Shown here piece by piece: positions 6,403 to 10,604 of a stretch of 10,604 nucleotides of DNA. The DNA is from an uncultured Eubacteriales bacterium. Its GTDB lineage: Bacteria > Bacillota > Clostridia > Christensenellales > Aristaeellaceae. The stretch covers positions 1 to 10,604 of the forward strand of contig USFL01000031.1 in the NCBI GenBank assembly GCA_900553905.1, given 5' to 3'. The notes under the pieces are model-generated. The model was given only the letters and a program-made list of their open reading frames with translations, was not told the origin of the DNA and ran no database searches. The translations under genes and the position numbers were made by a program. Within the stretch, counting starts at the first letter, position 1. Each line of letters begins with the position of its first letter.

Positions 6403-7359
6403 TTATATAACAGCCGCTTGCACCGCGGCAGCTATTCTGGAATAAGGTATGTCCGTAGGCAGCGTACAATCCGCGCCCAGAATGAAACGGCGAGTGCCAA
6501 ATTGCTGCACGAGGGCGCGCACTTCCCTGGCGATGGCGTCTTCCGGGCCCTCGGCCAGCACGCCGCTGCGGTTGGCCAGTCCGCCCAGAATGGTACTTTC
6601 GGGGAACAACTTGCGGCCATCTTCCAGGCTGTAGTCGGTTTCATACACGCCCCAGTTGACCACGTCGGCCCACTGGTCATAGCCGCGATACCGCTCCATG
6701 TTCAGGTTTTCCTTGCAAATGTGCAGGAACACATGACCGCCCGCTTCGCGCGCCGCCTGCATGATTTGCAGGTCAAAGGGACGAATGCAGGTTTCAAATT
6801 CCTCGTCGGTATAAAAATGCTTTTCTCCGCCCAGCGCGGCGTAATAGATGCCGTCGGCCCCGGCACGGATGCAGGCCTGCGCCAGCTGGCACATGGTATC
6901 GGTTACGCGGCGGTGCACATCCAGCATGCGCTGACGGTCGCTGCGCAGGCTTTCGCACATCAACCGGCGCGATTCCACATAGCCGTGCGCGGCCTCGATG
7001 GGATGAATGGTGGAGGCGCACACGCCATGAATGGTCGCCAGGGAGTAGACGCCCTCGCCCGCGCGATCCAGAATGCGGCGGATCAGGTCTATCTGCCGGG
7101 TCATGAAGGGGGCGTCCAGGCCGTAGGCGAGCACCTTGTCCCAGTCCTGAACGGAACCGAGCGTTCCGATGGCGGGCTCAAGGTTTTCGTTCATGATTTT
7201 GATCACGTCCACACCGGTTTGCTTGTAGAAGGAGATGTGGGCCTCCACGGCGGCTTCGCCCGCGGAAACTTCCTTGGGAAAGTGAAGAGAGAAGAGCGAG
7301 GGAACGTGGTCTACCGGCTGTCCCTTGATAGCAGCCAACACTCTTTCGCGCTGGTTCAT
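6403..7359 (-). CDS. UroD-fold protein, second paralog, likely methyltransferase relative
   Basis: This 318 aa protein of the uroporphyrinogen decarboxylase superfamily is the first enzyme gene of the operon. It shares with the second UroD-fold protein the start MNQRERVLAAI..., the DVIKIM segment, ILGGLANR, and the C-terminal FILGADCTLP; by eye the two are clear but distant paralogs. The H-x-C...C pattern is His213, Cys215 (LHICKE) and Cys298. These match the zinc ligands of MtaA/MtbA-type cobalamin-dependent methyltransferases in kind and roughly in spacing. The HemE arginine signature is absent. Start choice: a GTG at 7377 opens the frame, but GGGAGGT at 7369-7375 serves the ATG at 7359, which also gives the family-typical N-terminus. 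That ATG overlaps the regulator stop as ATGA, implying translational coupling. Substrate and methyl acceptor are unknown. Confidence 0.85.
   Translation of the reverse strand: MNQRERVLAAIKGQPVDHVPSLFSLHFPKEVSAGEAAVEAHISFYKQTGVDVIKIMNENLEPAIGTLGSVQDWDKVLAYGLDAPFMTRQIDLIRRILDRAGEGVYSLATIHGVCASTIHPIEAAHGYVESRRLMCESLRSDRQRMLDVHRRVTDTMCQLAQACIRAGADGIYYAALGGEKHFYTDEEFETCIRPFDLQIMQAAREAGGHVFLHICKENLNMERYRGYDQWADVVNWGVYETDYSLEDGRKLFPESTILGGLANRSGVLAEGPEDAIAREVRALVQQFGTRRFILGADCTLPTDIPYSRIAAAVQAAVI
7356..7359 (-). promoter_or_regulatory. ATGA stop/start overlap, regulator to UroD gene
   Basis: The TGA stop of the GntR gene (7356-7358) overlaps the ATG of the first UroD-fold gene (7357-7359) by two bases, read as ATGA on the minus strand. 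The ribosome binding site for the downstream gene lies within the end of the regulator. Such overlaps usually mean translational coupling, which ties the regulator to the enzyme operon. Confidence 0.8.
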
Positions 7360-8003
7360 CTGTGTCGTACCTCCCACCAGAAGAATTGATTGGTATCGTC
7401 CATCAGGATGCTGCGGGCGGATAGGTAATCGCGCTCCTTACATGCCTGAATAAAACGTTCATGCGTGCGCTTTTTCTCCTCCAGCTCCGGGGAATAGATG
7501 CTTTCGTAGTAGCGCGTGGCGGCGCGGGCGTTGATGCGCAGCGTGCTTTTGAGCAGGCTCAGCATATAGTCGTTTTCGGCGAAGGAAGCCAGCAGCAGAT
7601 GGAAACCCGTGTTGATTTCCCAGCGCCGGGTTGCCGGCACCTCGGGGCTATCCTCCGCGCGGATGCGTTCATTGCATTCCAAAAGCAGGTTCAGCTCCCG
7701 CTCGCCCATGTTGGGATAGGCCTTGTCAAACATAAACAGCTCCAGCGCCTGACGGGTTTCGGTTATCTGGCGCACTTCCTCAAGCGTAAATTGCACGATG
7801 CGGTACCCCTTGCGGGGGATGCTTTGCAGCACGCGCTCGTCGCACAGAGAAATGAGCGCTTCCCGCACAGGTGATTTGCTTACGCCATAGCGTTGAATCA
7901 GGGCGCTTTCCGTCAACATGTCATTTGGCGAAAAGGTGCCGTCTATGACATCCCGGTAAATTTGCTCATGGATCAGATTGGTTAGAGGCTTGCTATTATT
8001 CAT
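7356..8003 (-). CDS. GntR-family transcriptional regulator, FadR subfamily (FCD domain)
   Basis: This 215 aa DNA-binding regulator is probably the ligand-responsive regulator of the operon it heads. The N-terminal winged helix (about 6-72) shows the GntR pattern: IHEQIYRDVIDGTFSPNDMLTE, then SALIQRYGVSKSPVREAL as the recognition region, then LQSIPRKGYRIV as the wing. Residues about 75-213 form a helical FCD effector domain (FTLEEVRQITETRQALE). The usual FCD metal ligands Asp/His/His/His look altered: Asn131 and His135 (INTGFH), His181 (THERF), and Asp202 or Asp203 where a third His is common. The ATG is preceded by AAGGATAAGG, a moderate ribosome binding site. An inverted repeat between promoter and start is a candidate autoregulatory operator. 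Effector unknown; organic acids and sugar acids are common for this subfamily. Confidence 0.92.
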   Translation of the reverse strand: MNNSKPLTNLIHEQIYRDVIDGTFSPNDMLTESALIQRYGVSKSPVREALISLCDERVLQSIPRKGYRIVQFTLEEVRQITETRQALELFMFDKAYPNMGERELNLLLECNERIRAEDSPEVPATRRWEINTGFHLLLASFAENDYMLSLLKSTLRINARAATRYYESIYSPELEEKKRTHERFIQACKERDYLSARSILMDDTNQFFWWEVRHR

Positions 8004-8019
8004 ATGCCCTTATCCTTGT

Positions 8020-8032
8020 CTGATATTATCAG
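8020..8032. promoter_or_regulatory. Candidate operator, inverted repeat at operon start site
   Basis: CTGATATTATCAG is a perfect 6-1-6 inverted repeat. An overlapping one, ATATTA-N4-TAATAT, spans 8023-8038. The site begins about where transcription from the promoter at 8067-8040 should start, so a bound protein would block initiation. The heptamer GTCTGAT at 8018-8024, which overlaps this repeat, recurs at 8054-8060 inside the promoter spacer, 36 bp away. Size and place suit a FadR-type GntR dimer, most simply the product of the adjacent regulator gene. Confidence 0.55.
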
Positions 8033-8039
8033 TAATATG

Positions 8040-8067
8040 ATTATAGATCATCCGTCTGATTTGTCAA
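8040..8067 (-). promoter_or_regulatory. Consensus sigma-A promoter of the regulator-led operon
   Basis: On the minus strand TTGACA (8067-8062) and TATAAT (8045-8040) are both perfect consensus hexamers separated by 16 bases. The expected transcription start is near 8033, giving a leader of about 30 bases before the regulator ATG. A promoter this strong in a catabolic operon is likely held by a repressor, which fits the overlapping inverted repeat. Confidence 0.85.
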
Positions 8068-8166
8068 TACAATATAAGAAAATTAATCATTTTTATGATA
8101 TGTGATAGAAAAAACGTCGCAATATCTAAACGAACATACATAAATATTTCAAAATCATGAATTTCG

Positions 8167-8218
8167 GTTGTACAAACACGACGATTTGTGATATGCTGTT
8201 TTTACAACATCCTACAAC
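8167..8218. repeat. GTTGTA / TACAAC repeats flanking the desulfidase promoter
   Basis: GTTGTA at 8167-8172 overlaps the -35. Its complement TACAAC occurs at 8203-8208 at the expected start site and again at 8213-8218, exactly 10 bp later. TTGTACAA at 8168-8175 is itself palindromic. Helically phased copies around a promoter could be half-sites for an unidentified regulator; chance in AT-rich DNA is also possible. Confidence 0.35.
8168..8197 (+). promoter_or_regulatory. Putative extended -10 promoter of the cysteine desulfidase gene
   Basis: TTGTAC (8168-8173) and TATGCT (8192-8197) are separated by 18 bases. A TG one base before the -10 (8189-8190) makes an extended -10 element. Transcription would start near 8204, about 30 bases before the ATG. 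The -35 is only a partial match, so the TG may matter. Confidence 0.55.
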
Positions 8219-8224
8219 AGGAGG
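8219..8224 (+). promoter_or_regulatory. Shine-Dalgarno fixing the desulfidase start
   Basis: AGGAGG lies 8 bases before the ATG at 8233. An in-frame upstream ATG at 8188 would begin before the predicted transcription start and has no ribosome binding site, so the 425 aa product is preferred. Confidence 0.85.
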
Positions 8225-8232
8225 CAAAAACC

Positions 8233-9510
8233 ATGGAGCGAAACGACGCCCTTTATCAGGCCTATTGCGCCATCCTGCGTGAGGAACTGGTGCCGGCTAC
8301 CGGCTGCACCGAGCCCATCGCTTTGGCTTATTGCGCAGCGAAGGCTCGCCACGCCCTGGGGCGGACGCCGGACCGCGTGCGCGCGGAGGTCAGCGGAAAC
8401 ATCATCAAAAACGTGAAAAGCGTGACCGTACCCAACACCGGCGGGCAGAAGGGCATCCGCGCGGCTGTGGCCGCCGGCATCGTCGCGGGCGACGAGGGGG
8501 CAGGCCTGGAGGTGCTGGGCAAGGTGACGCCGGAGCAGATCAAGGCGATTGAACGCTTTGCCGCGGAGACGCCCATGGAGGTGCTGCCCCTGGAAAGCGG
8601 CATATTGCTGGACATGATCGTGACCGTGTGGAGCGGGGAGCACGAGGCGAGCGTACGCATCAGCCAAAGCCATACGCATATCGTCAGCATCTGCGTGGAC
8701 GGAGACACCCTTTTCAGCGAGGACGGCAGCGTGGAAAGCGCCGAGCCGACCGTCGATTATGCGCTGCTCACGGTGGAGGATATCTGCGCCTTTGCGGATT
8801 GCCTGGACCCGGATGACGTGCGCGACGTGCTGGACCGTCAGATCGAGTGCAACACCGCCATCTCGGCCGAGGGCCTCAAGAGCGGCTGGGGCGCGGACAT
8901 CGGCAACGTGCTGCTGGACACCTATGGCAACGACGTGCGCGTGCGCGCCCGCGCGCGGGCCGCCGCCGGCAGCGACGCGCGCATGAGCGGCTGCGAAATG
9001 CCCGTGGTCATCAATTCCGGCAGCGGCAACCAGGGGCTGACGGTGTCCCTGCCCGTGCTGGAATATGCCAGGGAATACGGCAAGAGCCAGGAGGACGTGT
9101 ACCGCGCGCTGGCCGTGGCCAACCTGTGCGCCATTCACCAGAAAACGGCCATCGGCAAGCTCTCGGCCTACTGCGGCGCGGTGACGGCGGGCAGCGGCGC
9201 GGGCGCGGGCATCGCCTATCTGCTGACGGGCGATTACAAAACCGTGGCCCATACCATCGTCAACGCGCTGGCCATCGTCAGCGGCATCGTCTGCGACGGC
9301 GCCAAGCCCTCCTGCGCCGCCAAGATCGCCTCGGCGGTGGACGCGGGCATCCTGGGGTTTGAAATGTATCGCAAGGGCCATCAGTTCTATGGCGGCGACG
9401 GCATTCTCTCCAAGGGCATCGAGAACACCATCCGCAACGTGGGCGAGCTGGGCCGCGACGGCATGCGGGAAACCGACCGCAAGATTTTGCAGATCATGAC
9501 CCGGAATTGA
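8233..9510 (+). CDS. cyuA: L-cysteine desulfidase, CyuA/YhaM (UPF0597) family
   Basis: The family is an iron-sulfur enzyme group that breaks L-cysteine into pyruvate, ammonia and sulfide in the cytoplasm; some members are annotated as L-serine dehydratase alpha-like. The protein is 425 aa, the usual size. The N-terminal VPATGCTEPIALAY motif carries Cys25. Cys314 (SAYCGAVTAGSGAG) and Cys354 (GIVCDGAKPSC) complete the three cysteines expected to bind a [4Fe-4S] cluster. From memory, the archaeal enzyme uses Cys25, Cys282 and Cys322, with the same 40-residue gap between the last two. GCEMPVVINSGSGNQG (about 253-268) is a further family hallmark. The gene is transcribed alone, divergent from the regulator-led operon, and ends at a bidirectional terminator. 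It may detoxify or use cysteine. No cysteine transporter gene is adjacent, and no link to the operon is evident beyond the shared upstream region. Confidence 0.9.
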   Translation: MERNDALYQAYCAILREELVPATGCTEPIALAYCAAKARHALGRTPDRVRAEVSGNIIKNVKSVTVPNTGGQKGIRAAVAAGIVAGDEGAGLEVLGKVTPEQIKAIERFAAETPMEVLPLESGILLDMIVTVWSGEHEASVRISQSHTHIVSICVDGDTLFSEDGSVESAEPTVDYALLTVEDICAFADCLDPDDVRDVLDRQIECNTAISAEGLKSGWGADIGNVLLDTYGNDVRVRARARAAAGSDARMSGCEMPVVINSGSGNQGLTVSLPVLEYAREYGKSQEDVYRALAVANLCAIHQKTAIGKLSAYCGAVTAGSGAGAGIAYLLTGDYKTVAHTIVNALAIVSGIVCDGAKPSCAAKIASAVDAGILGFEMYRKGHQFYGGDGILSKGIENTIRNVGELGRDGMRETDRKILQIMTRN

Positions 9511-9516
9511 CAGGAA

Positions 9517-9568
9517 AAAAACAGATCCGCCGCTCCGGCGCTTTGCCGCGGGCGGCGGTTCTGTTTTT
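9517..9568. terminator. Bidirectional intrinsic terminator between convergent genes
   Basis: AAAAACAGA (9517-9525) and CCGCCGC (9527-9533) pair with GCGGCGG (9552-9558) and TCTGTTTTT (9560-9568), interrupted by one T/T mismatch. A nested CGGC/GCCG hairpin lies in the loop. The A-run on one side and T-run on the other give a U-tract in both directions, so it can end the desulfidase transcript and that of the convergent membrane protein, whose stop codon overlaps its right end. Confidence 0.85.
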
Positions 9569-10604
9569 CAGGAGCCGACGGCCGCCCGCCTGCGCCGCGC
9601 GTCAAAGAGCACGGTCAGCAGCAGCAGGCACAGCGTCAGCGGCTGCACGAAATACACGTAACGGAAGCTCTGATGATACAGCACCAGCACCATGGCCAGC
9701 AGGTTGCCCATTAGCGGCGCGGCGCACAGCCACAGGCTGCCCAGACGCCGCCGGAGCCAGTACAGCATCATGACGCACAGCAGAATCAGCCACGCGCCGG
9801 AGCGCCACAGGAGCATGTTGTGCAGCTGGCCGGTCAGCGCCTCACCCGGAAAAGAGAAGGCCGCGGCCCAGCGGTATGCCCGCGCGATCAAAGAGGGATT
9901 GCGGTACGCCTCGCCCTCCTCGGCCCCCGGCACCACCAGCCCCACGTCGGATTCGATGAAGGCGTGGTCGGAATAGTCGGTGTTGTAGCTTTCGTCGGGC
10001 TGGGTCACGTCCCACAGCAGGTTCATGCCGTCCAGCCGGTCCTTGATGACGGTATCGGGATACCTGGCCAGGGCCTCCAGATAGATGGAAAAGGCCTCGC
10101 CCGCGGTGAACTGCGTCAGGTTCATGCCGTTGGGCAGGGCGTAGAGGTAGCGGTCATGCCCCTCAAAGCGGCTGTAGTAGGCGCGCCAGTCCTCCAGCGT
10201 CATGGCCCGTTGCAGATTCGCCATGGCTTCGTCGCTCAATTCCTTCTCCTGGTGCAGGCAGGCGGCCACGCCGCAGAACATCGTGGTATAGATCGACGCC
10301 TCGTTGGGTTCGACCTTGAGCAGGCGGTACACCGGCCCCTTGAAGCCCGCCAGCAGCACCACGGGCACCAGCGCGCACGCCAGCGCCCGGCCTGCCAGCC
10401 GCCGGTGGCGCACGCCCACCCCGATGAGCGCCGCCGCCATGAAGAGCATCGGAAGGATGCCGTTGTGCCTAAGGCCGCCCATCAGGAGCAGGCATGGCGC
10501 CGCCTGAAGCACAAAGCCCGGCCGGCGAAGCCTGTCCGGGCTTTGCGCCAGCTCGGCCATCAGCAGCGTGCCCCATACCAGCGTATAGGTGAAGGGAAAG
10601 TCCT
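9568..10604 (-). CDS. Polytopic membrane protein of unknown function, 5'-truncated
   Basis: The frame is open to the right edge (DFPFTYTLVWGTLL precedes the internal Met at 10560), so the start lies outside; 344 residues are visible. Numbering from that Met, hydrophobic segments lie near 16-29, 35-50 and 58-73. A long hydrophilic stretch of about 175 residues (75-250) follows, then segments near 255-269, 274-296 and 301-319, and an Arg-rich tail (DARRRR). This is the shape of GT-C-like glycosyltransferases or of the uncharacterised DUF6020-type proteins, which carry a similar R-x-N-G motif; here it is RHNGILPM at 31-38. I do not recognise a catalytic motif in the visible part, and the N-terminal part, where GT-C enzymes keep their catalytic Asp, is missing. 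The large soluble part probably faces outside the cell and is rich in Tyr, Asp and Glu. It converges with the desulfidase gene. Confidence 0.7.
   Translation of the reverse strand, partial: DFPFTYTLVWGTLLMAELAQSPDRLRRPGFVLQAAPCLLLMGGLRHNGILPMLFMAAALIGVGVRHRRLAGRALACALVPVVLLAGFKGPVYRLLKVEPNEASIYTTMFCGVAACLHQEKELSDEAMANLQRAMTLEDWRAYYSRFEGHDRYLYALPNGMNLTQFTAGEAFSIYLEALARYPDTVIKDRLDGMNLLWDVTQPDESYNTDYSDHAFIESDVGLVVPGAEEGEAYRNPSLIARAYRWAAAFSFPGEALTGQLHNMLLWRSGAWLILLCVMMLYWLRRRLGSLWLCAAPLMGNLLAMVLVLYHQSFRYVYFVQPLTLCLLLLTVLFDARRRRAAVGS

Larger units (their letters stand above)
8004..8232. other. AT-rich divergent intergenic region
   Basis: These 229 bases separate the regulator-led operon from the cysteine desulfidase gene. 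They are strongly AT-rich compared with the coding DNA on both sides. They hold a consensus promoter and inverted repeat for the operon, a putative extended -10 promoter for the desulfidase gene, and an A/T-rich stretch (about 8068-8100) just upstream of the operon -35 that could act as an UP element. Between about 8100 and 8160 I see no gene, no stable RNA fold and no clear motif. Confidence 0.7.

Noticed and set aside
4988..6445. 485-codon open frame on the plus strand opposite the binding-protein gene
   Set aside because: It is a shadow of GC-rich codon use: composition is biased to Gly/Val/His/Ala, it has no family motif, and the minus-strand frame has a signal peptide, family layout and ribosome binding site.
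3975..7359. Annotation of the two UroD-fold genes as heme biosynthesis uroporphyrinogen decarboxylase (hemE)
   Set aside because: The N-terminal Arg signature of HemE is absent, the H-x-C...C motif points to the methyltransferase branch, and no other tetrapyrrole gene is near.
7360..7377. GTG start six codons upstream for the first UroD-fold gene
   Set aside because: The GGGAGGT ribosome binding site lies inside this extension and serves the ATG at 7359, which overlaps the regulator stop.
8212..9381. 389-codon minus-strand open frame opposite the cysteine desulfidase gene
   Set aside because: It is dominated by His/Ala/Gly/Val repeats typical of antisense frames in GC-rich genes; the sense frame carries the Cys25/314/354 motifs.
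1..10604. tRNA, rRNA or riboswitch genes
   Set aside because: No cloverleaf, rRNA core or known riboswitch motif was noticed, and the only sizeable non-coding stretch (8004-8232) is AT-rich with promoters but no stable fold.

Overview
The window comes from a GC-rich bacterium (coding regions look near 60% G+C) with strong AGGAGG-type ribosome binding sites, a consensus TTGACA/TATAAT promoter, and a sugar ABC operon without its own ATPase gene. Together these suggest a Bacillota organism, probably a high-GC Clostridia lineage of the gut or Christensenellales type. That placement is inference, not a sequence match.

Layout. (1) 1-1169, plus strand: the 3' three quarters of a (R)-citramalate synthase gene (cimA), cut by the window edge, followed by a long perfect palindrome (1173-1207) shared with the convergent operon. 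(2) 1233-8003, minus strand: a compact seven-gene operon. In transcription order it holds a FadR-type GntR regulator, a UroD-fold protein, an extracellular sugar-type binding protein, a second UroD-fold protein, two CUT1-type ABC permeases and an aldo/keto reductase. It starts from a consensus promoter at 8067-8040 with an inverted repeat at the expected transcription start. The regulator and first UroD gene overlap by ATGA, and strong hairpins lie after the binding-protein gene and after the second UroD gene. (3) 8004-8232: an AT-rich divergent intergenic region. (4) 8233-9510, plus strand: an L-cysteine desulfidase (CyuA/YhaM family) with its three cluster cysteines, followed by a bidirectional terminator. 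(5) 9568-10604, minus strand: a polytopic membrane protein of unknown function, cut by the right edge.

How the genes may work together. The operon looks like an uptake and processing module: the binding protein and two permeases import a small, probably carbohydrate-like solute, using an ATPase encoded elsewhere. Both UroD-fold proteins lack the HemE N-terminal signature but keep an H-x-C...C motif like the zinc site of MtaA/MtbA-type cobalamin-dependent methyltransferases. The aldo/keto reductase could act on a carbonyl product, and the GntR protein could sense the substrate. The most interesting reading is a pathway for a methylated (for example O-methyl) compound using two divergent UroD-fold methyltransferases. 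No corrinoid protein is present in the window, so this remains a hypothesis. cimA, cyuA and the membrane protein show no clear functional link to the operon.
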